Assembly (NCBI GenBank): GCA_947496145.1
Contig: CANMBS010000009.1
Coordinates: 1 to 64,000, forward strand
DNA length: 64,000 bases
Origin: an uncultured Pseudovibrio sp.
GTDB lineage: Bacteria; Pseudomonadota; Alphaproteobacteria; Rhizobiales; Stappiaceae
Reading direction: 5' to 3'
The position numbers and the translations under genes are program-made. The notes under the pieces were generated by a model, which saw nothing but the letters and a program-made list of their open reading frames with translations, made no database searches and was not told where the DNA came from. Below, piece by piece: positions 35,437-44,956 of the stretch; position 1 is the first letter of the stretch; every line of letters begins with the position of its first letter.

Positions 35437-36731
35437 CCCTCGTAATCTTCCTTGGTCTTTTGCTGGGCGGTATCGCGCTCGGTGTTCCAGTCGCCTTTTC
35501 TCTGCTGCTTTCTGCTCTCGGGCTGATGTTACATATGGGGTTGTTTGCCAATGGATGGCTGATGCCTTCCGATATTCTGGCTGTGGCCCTTGTCAACGGG
35601 GTGGATAGCTTCCCACTTCTGGCAATCCCGTTCTTCCTCGTGGCTGGCGAAGTTATGTCAGCGGGCGGTTTGTCCAAACGCATCGTGCGTCTTGCAATGG
35701 CCTATATGGGGCACATGAAAGGCGGCCTCGGTTATGTGGCGATCTTCACCTCTGTTGTGCTGGCTGGCTTGTCTGGCTCTGCCACAGCGGATGCAGCAGC
35801 GCTGTGTGCCATGTTACTGCCCATGATGCGCGATGCCAACTATCCAGAAAGCCGCTCTGCAGGTCTGCTGGCAGCTGGTGGTATCATCGCGCCGGTCATA
35901 CCGCCGTCCGTGCCACTCATTCTGGTGGGCGTTGCTGGTAACATCTCCATTTCCAAGTTGTTTATGGGCGGGATTTTCCCCGGTCTCATCATGGGCTTTT
36001 CGCTGATGATGGTCTGGCGCTGGATGATGCGTCACGAAACGCTGGAAGCACATGAAAAAGCCAGTAAAGAAGAGCGCCGGGCAGCTTTGAAAGATGGCTT
36101 CTGGGCGCTGGTACTACCTTTCATCATTATCGTTGGCATTCGCTTTGGCATCTTCACGCCAACTGAAGCGGCTGTTGTGGCTGCGGTCTACGCCATCTTT
36201 GTATCGTTTGTGATCTATCGCGAGCTGACACTCAAGCAGTTTTATGAGGCTATTGTAAGGTCTGGAAAATCTGCTGGAATGATCTTGTTCCTGGTGGGCT
36301 GTGCCATGGTGGCGTCCTGGGTCATAACCACTGCACAACTACCACAACAGCTTGGTTCGATGCTCAGCCCGTTCATTGATAGCCCGCGTCTGCTGATGTT
36401 CGTTATCATGCTGCTGGTACTGGCCATCGGTATGGTTATGGATCTGGCACCGACTGTGCTGATCTTGGTGCCATTGCTGATACCTGTCATCAAACAGGCT
36501 GGCATCGATCCAACATACTTCGGCCTGATGTTCATCATGAACTGCTGCATCGGTTTGATTACACCGCCCGTGGGCACCGTGCTCAATGTGGTCTGCGGGG
36601 TTGGGCGGCTGCGTGTCGAAAAAGCGGTGGTTGGGGTGCTCCCCTTCGTGGTTGTCTATGCCATGCTGCTGATGCTGTTCACCATATTTCCCGAAATCAT
36701 CATCGTACCTATGAACTTGATTTCGGGCTGA
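35433..36731 (+). CDS. TRAP transporter large permease DctM
   Basis: The 432-residue membrane protein of the DctM family has about 12 hydrophobic segments and signatures SGSATADAAALCAMLLPMM, GGIIAPVIPPSVPLILVG and CCIGLITPPVGTVLNVVCG. It is the transport channel of the TRAP system. It overlaps dctQ and is followed after 36 bases by dctP. Gene order Q-M-P within the catabolic operon suggests dedicated uptake of the operon's substrate. Confidence 0.95.
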   Translation: MTLVIFLGLLLGGIALGVPVAFSLLLSALGLMLHMGLFANGWLMPSDILAVALVNGVDSFPLLAIPFFLVAGEVMSAGGLSKRIVRLAMAYMGHMKGGLGYVAIFTSVVLAGLSGSATADAAALCAMLLPMMRDANYPESRSAGLLAAGGIIAPVIPPSVPLILVGVAGNISISKLFMGGIFPGLIMGFSLMMVWRWMMRHETLEAHEKASKEERRAALKDGFWALVLPFIIIVGIRFGIFTPTEAAVVAAVYAIFVSFVIYRELTLKQFYEAIVRSGKSAGMILFLVGCAMVASWVITTAQLPQQLGSMLSPFIDSPRLLMFVIMLLVLAIGMVMDLAPTVLILVPLLIPVIKQAGIDPTYFGLMFIMNCCIGLITPPVGTVLNVVCGVGRLRVEKAVVGVLPFVVVYAMLLMLFTIFPEIIIVPMNLISG

Positions 36732-36767
36732 GTTCCAACAGGAACTGTTTCAATCGGAGGAAATGAA

Positions 36768-37745
36768 ATGAAAAAACTGGTTGGCCTTTTAGCTGGTGCA
36801 ATGCTTCTGGCAACATCAACAGCAGGCTCGGCTCTTGAGCTGAAATTTGCTCACCCTGCGCCACCAACTGATCTGCAGAACGAACTTGCAAAACATTTTG
36901 CAAAGCAGGTTGAAGAGAAAACAAAAGGGGAGATTACAGTTGCAGTTTATCCGCATGGTCAATTGGGAGATGACCAGCAGATTCTGAACGGCACCCGTGC
37001 AGGTATCATCGATATTGGCATGCTTGGTCTTGCTATTATGAACGGGATGCAGCCTGAAACCGCTGTGTTTGACTTGCCATTCATTTTTGCGAGCCGTCAG
37101 GATGCTTATAAAGTGATGGACGGTCCAGTTGGTAAGAAAATGCTAGACGACATGTCCAAGTTCGGCCTCAAGGGTCTGAGCTTCCCTGAAAACGGCTATC
37201 GTAATATCACAAACAACCGTGGTCCAGTTCGTGTGCCTGCTGATGTTGACGGCATCAAGATCCGCACTAACACTTCTGTGCCTTTGAACGCAATGTTTGC
37301 TGAGCTGGGCGCAAATCCACAGATGCTGCCAATTGCCGAGCTTTACACCGCTCTGGAAACTAGCGTTGTAGATGCACAAGAGCACCCAATCAACGTGACA
37401 CATTCCTTCCGCTTTGACGAGGTTCAGAAATATCTGTCTCTGTCTCAGCACTCTTATTCTGCGGTCTTCATTTCTATGAACCTGAACAAGTGGAACATGT
37501 TGACTCCAGAACAGCAGGAAATCATCCAGCAAGCAGCTCAGGATGCAACCAACTTTCAGCGTAATCTCTCTATCGAAAAAGAAGAGGGTTTCATCTCTGA
37601 TCTGGAAAAACGTGGCATGGAAGTAAACCGTGACGTGAACAAAGCGGCCTTCCAAGAGCATTCTGCTGTGAGCAACACCTGGAAAGTGTTCAACGATCAG
37701 AATGGCCCTGAGCTCATCAACGAAATTCAGGCACTTCTGAAATAA
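36768..37745 (+). CDS. TRAP transporter substrate-binding protein DctP
   Basis: A signal peptide (MKKLVGLLAGAMLLATSTAG, cut near SALE) precedes a DctP domain. KIRTNTSVPLNAMFAELGAN carries the conserved arginine that binds the substrate carboxylate, and ETSVVDAQEHPINVTHSFRF is also conserved. It is periplasmic. An A/G-rich ribosome site (TCGGAGG) lies close before the ATG. After the stop there is a GC hairpin (37760-37777) without a T-run, which may protect the upstream mRNA, as binding proteins are usually needed in excess. Family knowledge points to a hexuronate or related acid. Confidence 0.93.
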   Translation: MKKLVGLLAGAMLLATSTAGSALELKFAHPAPPTDLQNELAKHFAKQVEEKTKGEITVAVYPHGQLGDDQQILNGTRAGIIDIGMLGLAIMNGMQPETAVFDLPFIFASRQDAYKVMDGPVGKKMLDDMSKFGLKGLSFPENGYRNITNNRGPVRVPADVDGIKIRTNTSVPLNAMFAELGANPQMLPIAELYTALETSVVDAQEHPINVTHSFRFDEVQKYLSLSQHSYSAVFISMNLNKWNMLTPEQQEIIQQAAQDATNFQRNLSIEKEEGFISDLEKRGMEVNRDVNKAAFQEHSAVSNTWKVFNDQNGPELINEIQALLK

Positions 37746-37821
37746 CCTCTCTCCTGTGTCCCGGCATCCGTGCCGGGCACCCCCCTTACAATAAGATCTC
37801 GTTTACAAAATAGAGGCCCCA

Positions 37822-38295
37822 ATGCTTAGCGCCAATCTGGAAAATCTCGCCATCGTTCCTTATCTAGACGGATCACTGAAAACCATCATTGAAAAAGCGT
37901 CTGAGTTCATCGCTACAAAGCCAGAGCTTGGTGTTTATGAGCTGCAAGAACGGGACCTGTTTATCCAGATCGTTGAAGGAGTAACAGAAGAAGCCTCCAA
38001 GCGCAAAGCTGAGTTCCATAACAACTATATGGACATTCAGGTGCTACTGGACGGAGCTGAAGTGATTGGCTATGGCCACAAGCCACACGAGAGCATCTCT
38101 GAAGACTATCTGGGCGAAAAAGATCTCGCCTTTACGCCGGACATTGCCGAAGAAAAGTTTGTCGAACTGGCTCCACTCGACTTTGCAATCTTTTATCCAG
38201 GTGAGCTGCACCGTCCATTGTGTGAAGCTCCGAGCGGCCCTGTGAAATGTCGTAAGGCAGTGGTGAAGGTGCATCGCAAACTTCTGGAAAAGTAA
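37822..38295 (+). CDS. YhcH/YjgK/YiaL-family protein
   Basis: The 157-residue single-domain cupin-like protein belongs to the DUF386 family. It has [32 protein letters not shown] and [10 protein letters not shown], where His and Glu residues form a probable metal site. Such proteins occur in sialic acid, uronate and 2,3-diketogulonate operons and may open or epimerise sugar substrates. The exact reaction is not settled. It follows dctP by 76 bases. Confidence 0.85.
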   Translation: MLSANLENLAIVPYLDGSLKTIIEKASEFIATKPELGVYELQERDLFIQIVEGVTEEASKRKAEFHNNYMDIQVLLDGAEVIGYGHKPHESISEDYLGEKDLAFTPDIAEEKFVELAPLDFAIFYPGELHRPLCEAPSGPVKCRKAVVKVHRKLLEK

Positions 38296-38344
38296 TTTTA
38301 GTAAGAGCCCTGCGCCACCGCATGGGGCTCTGGAGATTTCGTCT

Positions 38345-39448
38345 ATGCTCAATAGAAATACGATCACCTCGGTTACGCCGCGCCTGTTTCGCATACCGCT
38401 GGCAGAAGTGCTGAGTGATGCAAAACATGGCAATCACACGCATTTTGAATTGATCACAGTTGAGCTAGCACTTGCAAACGGTGCCAAAGGCATCGGCTAT
38501 ACCTATACGGGCGGCAAGGGCGGGTCTGCGGTTATGGCAATGATCCGTGATGATCTTGCGCCTTTTTTATTGGGCAAAGATTCAGCGGGTATCGAAGCGC
38601 TTTATGAGGAGATGCAGTTTCACGTGCATTATGTGGCGCGCGGTGGCATAGCATCCTTCGCAATCTCGGCAGTTGATATTGCTCTTTGGGATATCCGTGG
38701 CAAGCAACTGGCGCAGCCTCTCTGGTATATGGCAGGTGGTGCAAGCGACAAATGCGCAGCTTACTGCGGTGGCATCGATCTGAACTTCTCTCTCGAAAAG
38801 CTGCTTAGCAGCGTTCAGGGCTACTTAGACCGGGGCTTCAACGGTGTAAAAATTAAAGTTGGCCGCTCTGATTTGGCGGAGGATGTTCAGCGGGTTGCTG
38901 CGGTCCGGAATTTGATTGGCCCTGATGTTCCTTTCATGGTGGACGCCAATTATGCACTTAGCGTTGAGCAGGCCAAGAAGGCCGCGTTAGCGTTCAAATC
39001 CTACAACATCGCTTGGTTTGAAGAGCCGGTCCTGCCCGATGATTACTGGGGTTATGCTGAAATTGCACACGAGACCGGCGTGCCGCTTGCCATGGGTGAA
39101 AACCTGCACACCATCCATGAGTTTGAGTTGGCGCTGAACCATGCGGGCCTCTCCTATATTCAGCCGGATGCGTCAAACTGCGGCGGGATCACGGGGTGGC
39201 TACAGGTGGCCGAGCGGGCGAGAACACAGGGAAACATGCTGGTTTGCAGCCATGGCATGCAGGAGTTGCATGTCAGTCTAGTATCCGCCCAAACCAACGC
39301 GGGCTCCATAGAGGTGCATTCGTTCCCGATAGATGAATACACGCACAGACCATTGGTTGTTGAGAGCCACAAAGCCGTGGCACCAGACCAGCCCGGAACT
39401 GGCGTTGAGTTTGACTGGGCAAAGCTCCAGCCTCATGAAATCAAATAG
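38345..39448 (+). CDS. Enolase-superfamily sugar-acid dehydratase (mandelate racemase subgroup)
   Basis: The 367 residues include an N-terminal capping domain and a TIM barrel with the mandelate-racemase-type active site. The KxK motif is in GVKIKVGR, metal ligands are Asp in FMVDANYAL, Glu in [10 protein letters not shown] and Glu in MGENLH, and the His/Asp dyad lies in CSHGMQELH and QPDASNCGG. Relatives dehydrate acid sugars such as galactarate, L-talarate, mannonate or fuconate to 2-keto-3-deoxy acids. In this cluster it probably supplies a 2-keto-3-deoxy sugar acid to the kinase. It is not a ManD/UxuA sequence that I can recognise. Confidence 0.87.
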   Translation: MLNRNTITSVTPRLFRIPLAEVLSDAKHGNHTHFELITVELALANGAKGIGYTYTGGKGGSAVMAMIRDDLAPFLLGKDSAGIEALYEEMQFHVHYVARGGIASFAISAVDIALWDIRGKQLAQPLWYMAGGASDKCAAYCGGIDLNFSLEKLLSSVQGYLDRGFNGVKIKVGRSDLAEDVQRVAAVRNLIGPDVPFMVDANYALSVEQAKKAALAFKSYNIAWFEEPVLPDDYWGYAEIAHETGVPLAMGENLHTIHEFELALNHAGLSYIQPDASNCGGITGWLQVAERARTQGNMLVCSHGMQELHVSLVSAQTNAGSIEVHSFPIDEYTHRPLVVESHKAVAPDQPGTGVEFDWAKLQPHEIK

Positions 39449-39475
39449 ATATCCCCATAGCGAAAGACGAGTTTG

Positions 39476-40360
39476 ATGACAGAACACACAAAGCAGACAG
39501 TTGCGGTAATTGGTGCAGGCATCATGGGCACCGCCATCACAACCCGCCTTCTTGAGGTTGGCCACACAGTCACGGTTTTTGATATTGATGCAGAAAAAGT
39601 GGCCAAGCTGACGGAAAAAGGTGCGCAGGCTGCATCAGACGTGGCAGAGGCTGCTCGTGCTGCAACCTATGTGATTTTGAGCCTGAACCACGCCAACATC
39701 GTGAGAGCCGTTGCCCTTGGTGAGGATGGCATTGCCTCTGTGTTTTCCAGGGACAAGATGGTGATCGATATGTCTTCTATCGATCCGGTGGAAACCCAAG
39801 AGATCGCCGAGGCATTTGCAGAGGCTTGCGGAGCAGGTTGGGTGGATGCGCCTCTTTCCGGTGGCGCACCCAAAGCCTTGCTGGGCGCTCTGACCGTTAT
39901 GGCAGGTGCTACACCAGAAAACTATGAGCGCTCCCGTGCGGTGATGGATGACTTGTGTGCCAACTACACCCTGATGGGCCCTAATGGAGCAGGACAAACC
40001 ACCAAACTCATCAACCAGCTGCTGTGCGCTGTGATCTTTCAAGGCGTTGCGGAGGCCGTGAAAGTTGCAGAAGCTGGCGGTGTTGATCCCACTGTTATTC
40101 CTAAAGCTTTAGCAGGAGGCCGTGCGGATTCTGCCATCATGCAGGAGTTTATGGCTAAGTTTGCTGAGCGGGATTACACCCCGATGGGCCGTATCGACAA
40201 TATGCTGAAAGATCTCGATGCCCTGCAAAGCTTTGCCATGCGCACAAAAACACCACTGCCAATGACCGGGCAAGTGGTTGAAGTCCACCGCTTGCTGTGC
40301 GCTGCCGGACTGGGCGAGCGCGACAACGCTGAAATGATGCGCCTGTTCGACAAGAGCTGA
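39476..40360 (+). CDS. 3-hydroxyisobutyrate-dehydrogenase-family reductase (GarR/LtnD-like)
   Basis: The NAD-binding motif GAGIMGTAITTRLLEVGHTV and the conserved DAPLSGGAPKALLGALTVMAG, with catalytic Lys in GAGQTTKLINQLLC, define the beta-hydroxyacid dehydrogenase family. GarR-type members reduce tartronate semialdehyde, LtnD members oxidise L-threonate. The start is the ATG at 39476; a TTG one codon earlier is less likely. It lies 27 bases after the dehydratase gene and 28 bases before uxuB. Confidence 0.85.
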   Translation: MTEHTKQTVAVIGAGIMGTAITTRLLEVGHTVTVFDIDAEKVAKLTEKGAQAASDVAEAARAATYVILSLNHANIVRAVALGEDGIASVFSRDKMVIDMSSIDPVETQEIAEAFAEACGAGWVDAPLSGGAPKALLGALTVMAGATPENYERSRAVMDDLCANYTLMGPNGAGQTTKLINQLLCAVIFQGVAEAVKVAEAGGVDPTVIPKALAGGRADSAIMQEFMAKFAERDYTPMGRIDNMLKDLDALQSFAMRTKTPLPMTGQVVEVHRLLCAAGLGERDNAEMMRLFDKS

Positions 40361-40388
40361 GCCAAACTGACTATTCAAAGGCCCTGAA

Positions 40389-41870
40389 ATGACCAGACTA
40401 GACTTGCAGGCGCTGCCTGCTCAAATCCAACAGCCGTCCTATGATCGTTCCGTGCTGAAACCTCGCATAGCACACATCGGTTTTGGGGCCTTTGCGCGGG
40501 CGCATGGCGCTTTGTATCTGCACGATACTCTCACTAAAGCTGGTGGCGATTGGGGGCTGCGGGTGATTGAACTGTTTGGCACAGCAGATTTGCTTGATGC
40601 CCTTGCCTCTAACGACCACCTTTACTCTCTGGTTGAAACAGCAGACAGCGGCACTCAGACGCGCCTGCTGGGCGCTGTTTGTGAGACGCAGCATGTGGCC
40701 CGTGATGGTGTTGCAGCGCTGATCGACGGGCTGGCAGAAGAACAGCTCAAAATCATTTCGCTGACGGTGACCGAAAAAGGCTACTGCGTTCAAAACGGCA
40801 AATTGGATCTGGACAATGAGATGATCAAGAAAGATCTCGCTGCGCCGGATACGCCTTGCACAGCCATCGGGTTGATTGCAGCTGGCCTGAAAAAGCGCAT
40901 GGAGTTAGCCAACGGTCCGATCAGCGTTATGTCCTGCGATAACCTGCCACATAATGGCGTCTTGTGTGCAACAGCGGTTACTGAGTTTGCTGCCCGGCTG
41001 GATGAAAACCTTGCGGTCTGGATCAGACAGAACGTTTCTTTCCCATCCACTATGGTGGACCGTATCGTCCCGGCTCTGAGCGACGAGTCTCGCTCTATCA
41101 TCAAAGAGCAGTTGGGTGGTCAGCCAGATCCGAACGGTATTGTTTGCGAGCCTTTCCGGCAATGGGTGATCGAAGACAACTTTGCAGCTGGGCGCCCGCA
41201 ATGGGAGCTCGCTGGTGCCCAACTGGTTGCGGATGTGGCTCCGTTCGAAGAAATGAAACTGAGAACATTAAACGGGTCTCACTCTTTCCTCGCCTATCTT
41301 GGCTACCTAGGAGAAAAAGAAACTATTTCAGACTGCATGGCTGATCCGGTTTATTCTCAGGCCCTGCGCCGATTGATGGTGGAAGAACAGATCCCAACGC
41401 TTAATGTGCCCTGTGATGTGAATTTGCCTCAGTACGCTGACATGCTATGTGAGCGCTTCAGCAACTCCAAACTCAAGCACCGCACCTGGCAGATCGCTTC
41501 GGATGGCACACAAAAACTGCCTCAGCGCTGGCTGCATTCAGTCCAGTATCATTTGAAGAACGGCACATCCTATCGCCATCTGGCTTTGGGGATAGCGGGT
41601 TGGATGCACTTTGTCGCCACGTATTGCACGCCAGATCAGGTGAAGGACTTTCAGGACCCTAAACGGCTGAAACTCTCCGAGATTGCGGCAGGTTATGGTA
41701 TGGGGTCCCGTCCTTTCATCGATGGCTTACTGGCGCTGGAAGATGTGTTTCCAAAAGAGTTAGTGGCTGATGAGCGTTTCCGTGACAGCGTTTATGCCGG
41801 ATTTGCCGAGATTGCGCAAAAAGGCGCGGCGCAGGCCGTCGCTGACCTTTCTGAGCACGCATCCGTTTGA
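40389..41870 (+). CDS. uxuB: Mannitol-dehydrogenase-family oxidoreductase, probable fructuronate reductase UxuB
   Basis: The 493-residue polyol-specific long-chain dehydrogenase has the N-terminal motif IAHIGFGAFARAHGALYLHD and the catalytic-region KLRTLNGSHSFLAYLGYL. In UxuB it reduces D-fructuronate to D-mannonate with NADH. Mannitol and altronate dehydrogenases are close relatives, and context (KdgK, KduI, GntR) favours a hexuronate role. Neither uxaC nor uxuA is found in this cluster, so these steps would be encoded elsewhere or done by the enolase-family enzyme. Confidence 0.83.
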   Translation: MTRLDLQALPAQIQQPSYDRSVLKPRIAHIGFGAFARAHGALYLHDTLTKAGGDWGLRVIELFGTADLLDALASNDHLYSLVETADSGTQTRLLGAVCETQHVARDGVAALIDGLAEEQLKIISLTVTEKGYCVQNGKLDLDNEMIKKDLAAPDTPCTAIGLIAAGLKKRMELANGPISVMSCDNLPHNGVLCATAVTEFAARLDENLAVWIRQNVSFPSTMVDRIVPALSDESRSIIKEQLGGQPDPNGIVCEPFRQWVIEDNFAAGRPQWELAGAQLVADVAPFEEMKLRTLNGSHSFLAYLGYLGEKETISDCMADPVYSQALRRLMVEEQIPTLNVPCDVNLPQYADMLCERFSNSKLKHRTWQIASDGTQKLPQRWLHSVQYHLKNGTSYRHLALGIAGWMHFVATYCTPDQVKDFQDPKRLKLSEIAAGYGMGSRPFIDGLLALEDVFPKELVADERFRDSVYAGFAEIAQKGAAQAVADLSEHASV

Positions 41871-41893
41871 CCATATCCTTTAATCAATCAACA

Positions 41894-42844
41894 ATGAGCA
41901 AGAAAATGCCAGCAGACATCATTAGTTTTGGTGAGCCGCTTTTTGAATTCAGCCAAGTGAACGCAGACTCTTCTCAAGGACCGGACTACCTGAGTGGATA
42001 CGGTGGGGACGCCTCAAACTTTGCCTGTTGCGTTGCGCGGCAAGGTGCAAAAATTACCATGCTGACCCATCTGGGGGCAGACGTATTTGGTGATAAATTT
42101 ATTAGCCTCTGGGATAGGGAAGGAGTCGCGACTGACCTTGTCGCCCGCAATAGTGATGCGCCCACGGGCATCTACTATATCTCCCATGATGAAAACGGGC
42201 ATCATTTCACGTTTTCCCGAAAAGGCTCCGCAGCCTCTCGCATTACACCAGATCATATGCCAGCAAAAGAGATCGCAGCGGCGAAATTGTTCCACACGTC
42301 TGCCATCACTTGCGCAATCAGTTCAAGCGCCTGCGATGCAGTGTTTAAAGGGATTGAAATTGCGAAGAAAGCTGGCACGCAGGTGTCTTTTGATACCAAT
42401 CTGCGGCTCAAGCTTTGGAGCCTGCCCCGCGCACGTGCAATCATTCATGAAATCGCGCGAGAAGTCGACTTCATCATGCCCAGTGTGGATGAGGCCGAAG
42501 TTTTGACAGGCCTGTCTGATCCCGACGCGATCTGCGATTTTTACCTGAGCCTTGGCGCTAAAGTGGTAGTGCTGAAGCTTGGACCCGGCGGGGCAATGTA
42601 CGCCACTTCGGAGATGCGGGAGCGTATCGCAGGAAATCCGGTGGAAGCGATTGATGCAACGGGGGCAGGTGATTGCTTCTCTGGCGCGTTCTTCAGCGAA
42701 GTTGTCAGAGGTGAACCGCTAACCAAATGCTTGCGTTATGCCAACGCCGCTGCGGCTTTGTCCGTGCGTGGGTATGGAGCTGTGGGGCCGCTGCCCTACC
42801 GCAAACAGGTGCAAGCATTTTTAGGTGAGCAGGTGCCAGCCTGA
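41894..42844 (+). CDS. kdgK: 2-keto-3-deoxygluconate kinase (PfkB family)
   Basis: The PfkB-family kinase starts ADIISFGEPLFEFSQVN and ends with the ATP/anion-hole signature DATGAGDCFSGAFFSEV. KDG kinases phosphorylate 2-keto-3-deoxygluconate to KDPG for the Entner-Doudoroff aldolase. I chose the ATG at 41894 (about 316 residues); the frame runs back to a TTG overlapping uxuB. Its place between uxuB and kduI, whose pathways both end in KDG, supports the assignment over fructokinase or ribokinase. Confidence 0.87.
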   Translation: MSKKMPADIISFGEPLFEFSQVNADSSQGPDYLSGYGGDASNFACCVARQGAKITMLTHLGADVFGDKFISLWDREGVATDLVARNSDAPTGIYYISHDENGHHFTFSRKGSAASRITPDHMPAKEIAAAKLFHTSAITCAISSSACDAVFKGIEIAKKAGTQVSFDTNLRLKLWSLPRARAIIHEIAREVDFIMPSVDEAEVLTGLSDPDAICDFYLSLGAKVVVLKLGPGGAMYATSEMRERIAGNPVEAIDATGAGDCFSGAFFSEVVRGEPLTKCLRYANAAAALSVRGYGAVGPLPYRKQVQAFLGEQVPA

Positions 42845-42894
42845 CATCAGTCACACTCATATTTGTTATCTAATTGAATTCGGGAAGGTTTCTT

Positions 42895-43731
42895 ATGGAC
42901 GTACGGCACAGCATTCACCCAGAACATGCCAAGCAGCTGGATACGGCAGGGTTGCGCAAGGAGTTTCTGGTTGAGAAAATCTTTGTTCCAAATGATGTCA
43001 CGATGACATACTCGCATATTGACCGGATCGTGTTTGGTGGCATCATGCCGCTGGATCAATCGCTGGAAATCAGCGGGGATGCGGCAAAGCAAATTGCGGC
43101 AAACTACTTTTTGGAACGCCGCGAAATGGGCGTTGTCAATATCGGTGGGCCGGGCCGGATAACTCTGGATGGCACTGTATATGAGCTTGATCGCGAAGAA
43201 GCGCTCTATGTTTCTCGCGGCACGCAACAGCTTTCGTTTGAGAGTGTGGATCCAGCTCACCCGGCAAAATTCTACTACAACAGCTGCCCGGCTCACGCTG
43301 CTCACCCTACGCGCAAAATCAGAGCTGAGGACGCAGAATCTGTCACATTTGGCGAAGATGAACGCAGCAATTGCCGCACGGTTTGCAAATACATTGTGCC
43401 TTCTGTGGTGGAAACCTGCCAGTTGACTATGGGGATCACCAAAATCCATCACAGCAACACGTGGAATACCATGCCGTGCCATACTCATGATCGGCGCATG
43501 GAGGTGTACCTTTACTTCAATATGGATGATGATTCTGTGGTGTTTCATTTCATGGGCGAGCCCACAGAAACCCGCCATATCGTCATGACAAATGAACAGG
43601 CGGTGATCTCTCCGAGCTGGTCCATTCATGGCGGTGCAGGCACCTACACTTATTCTCTGCTCTGGGGAATGGTAGGTGAAAATCAGGAGTTCACCGACAT
43701 GGATCACATAGCGCTGACTGATCTGAGGTAG
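42895..43731 (+). CDS. kduI: 5-dehydro-4-deoxy-D-glucuronate isomerase KduI
   Basis: The 278-residue cupin-type isomerase matches E. coli KduI in length. The metal-site motif is [17 protein letters not shown], with a later His in [17 protein letters not shown]. It converts the unsaturated-uronate product 5-keto-4-deoxyuronate to 2,5-diketo-3-deoxygluconate. GGAAGG precedes the ATG at 42895; the longer frame to 42874 begins with TTG. KduI implies growth on oligouronides from pectin, ulvan-like or glycosaminoglycan polymers after lyase action. It is the last gene of the operon, followed by a strong terminator. Confidence 0.93.
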   Translation: MDVRHSIHPEHAKQLDTAGLRKEFLVEKIFVPNDVTMTYSHIDRIVFGGIMPLDQSLEISGDAAKQIAANYFLERREMGVVNIGGPGRITLDGTVYELDREEALYVSRGTQQLSFESVDPAHPAKFYYNSCPAHAAHPTRKIRAEDAESVTFGEDERSNCRTVCKYIVPSVVETCQLTMGITKIHHSNTWNTMPCHTHDRRMEVYLYFNMDDDSVVFHFMGEPTETRHIVMTNEQAVISPSWSIHGGAGTYTYSLLWGMVGENQEFTDMDHIALTDLR

Positions 43732-43768
43732 ATCTTCCGAAACATTATAGTCGCACAGATACCAGCCC

Positions 43769-43805
43769 AACAGGCGTGCTCATAATTGATGTGCACGCCT
43801 GTTTT
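43769..43805 (+). terminator. Intrinsic terminator of the catabolic operon
   Basis: AACAGGCGTGC (43769-43779) pairs perfectly with GCACGCCTGTT (43793-43803), followed by T residues. It lies 38 bases past the kduI stop. Confidence 0.92.
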
Positions 43806-43920
43806 CACTTCTGCTCATGAAATGGTGGTGCTGTATATAGTAAAGATTACGGTGATGTCACTTTAACTTTGAAGCAAGTTTCAACGCTTAGCAACGGATA
43901 TGTCTTCCTCACCGATCAAC

Positions 43921-44748
43921 GGTTCTGTCGCAAAGTTTAATCGGTTTTCCGCTCCGTTTTTTCAATTAGAACTGTTTTGCTCTGAATTTATGGCTTGAGG
44001 TTTGCTGCATTGATCAGTTTTAAAGGCACCCAATATCCAAAAGATGTGATCCTGTATGCTGTTTTCTTCTACGTTCGCTATTCGGTCTCCTACCGCGAAC
44101 TGGAGGAAATCATGCTGGACCGCCGCGTACAAGCTGATCACGCCACCCTCAATCGCTGGGTTGTAAAATATTCACCATTGATTGCAGGCGAAGCCAAGAA
44201 GAAAAAACAAAAAGTTGGAACCTCGTGGCGCATGGACGAAACATATCTGAAGGTGAAAGGTGAATGGGTTTACCTGTACCGTGCCATTGATAAACATGGC
44301 GATACCGTTGACTTTATGCTTTCGAAAACCCGCGATGAAGCGGCAACGACTACGTTTTTTGAGAACGCCATTGGCAGCAATGTATTGCCGGAGAAAGTGG
44401 TAATGGACAAAAGCGGAGCCAACCGGGCTGGACTAAACAACAACAACCTCTACTTGCCTTTAGCAGGCTATTGGTGGTCTTTCATTGACATACTACAGGT
44501 TAAATGTCTGAATAATATCATCGAGCAAGATCACCGCTTTATCAAGAGGCTGACCAAACCAATGATGGGCTTCAAGGCCTTTCATTCAGCTTAAGCGACA
44601 GTTGCTGGTATTGAGACCGCTCACCTGATCAGAAAAGACCAGCTGGAACAGGACGGTGTTCCAGCCTACCGCCAGTTCATGGCGCTCGCTGGATAATTGT
44701 ATCTAAGCCACAGGTCTATTGCGCCCAGATGAAAAGTTTGCAACAGCC
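43921..44748 (+). mobile_element. IS6-family element at the right edge of the cargo
   Basis: The left end is GGTTCTGTCGCAAAGTTT at 43921. The right end, read inward from 44748, is GGCTGTTGCAAACTTT, the same repeat with two bases missing. The right end abuts tnsA coding sequence (from 44749). The left end abuts the DNA after kduI. This is the pattern of an IS6-mediated deletion that removed the rest of tnsA and everything beyond it. Confidence 0.82.
43995..44696 (+). pseudogene. IS6-family transposase with late nonsense codon
   Basis: DDE motifs are SWRMDETYLKVKGEW, VVMDKSGANRAGL and NNIIEQDHRFIKRLTKPM. TAA at 44592-44594 stops the frame after GFKAFHSA, where Lys is usual (one base change). 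Reading on gives ATVAGIETAHLIRKDQLEQD to the true stop at 44694-44696. The lost 33 residues are outside the catalytic triad, so some activity is conceivable. Confidence 0.85.
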
Positions 44749-44876
44749 CCCCCCAAAGAAGAGACATCGCGTGTATAGATAAAGAGTTTATAGTCTGGGC
44801 CTATACCCTGACCACGCCCTTCTCTTATTCGCTTATCAATTTGTGCCTGGGTTAATCCCTTAAACGTTCCAGACAT
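44749..44876 (-). pseudogene. 5' remnant of a second tnsA
   Basis: The start reads MSGTFKGLTQAQIDKRIREG and GQGIGPDYKLFIYT, nearly the same as the tnsA of unit 1. DNA identity across 44749-44946 and 26538-26735 is roughly 90 percent by eye. After about 43 codons it is cut by the IS6 element. Eighty bases upstream lies the ACA end of unit 2. Confidence 0.85.
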
Positions 44877-44956
44877 CAGGCCGGCTCCATAAAACTCCTT
44901 TGTGAAGCGATCATATTTCAAAAGCCAACAGGCTGATACTTTATTTTTACTCCACA

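Larger units (their letters stand above)
27995..44956 (-). mobile_element. Tn7-like unit 2 carrying the sugar-acid catabolic cluster
   Basis: The left end is TGTGGGAGGAAAATTAGG (27995-28012); the right end is TTTATTTTTACTCCACA, ending at 44956. A perfect GCAAC repeat flanks the unit on both sides. The right end is preceded by the 5' part of a tnsA gene oriented as in unit 1, which places the transposition genes at the right as in Tn7. They are cut off by an IS6 element at 43921-44748. Cargo is an HbpS-like gene, several decayed IS and the complete hexuronate/sugar-acid cluster. The whole lies between rmuC and def. Confidence 0.65.

Noticed and set aside
37760-37777. Terminator after dctP
   Set aside because: The stem CCCGGCA/TGCCGGG is perfect but is followed by CACCCCCC rather than T residues, and the operon continues in the same direction.
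42847-43770. 307-codon minus-strand frame opposite kduI
   Set aside because: A shadow of kduI, with no ribosome site and no protein-like pattern.
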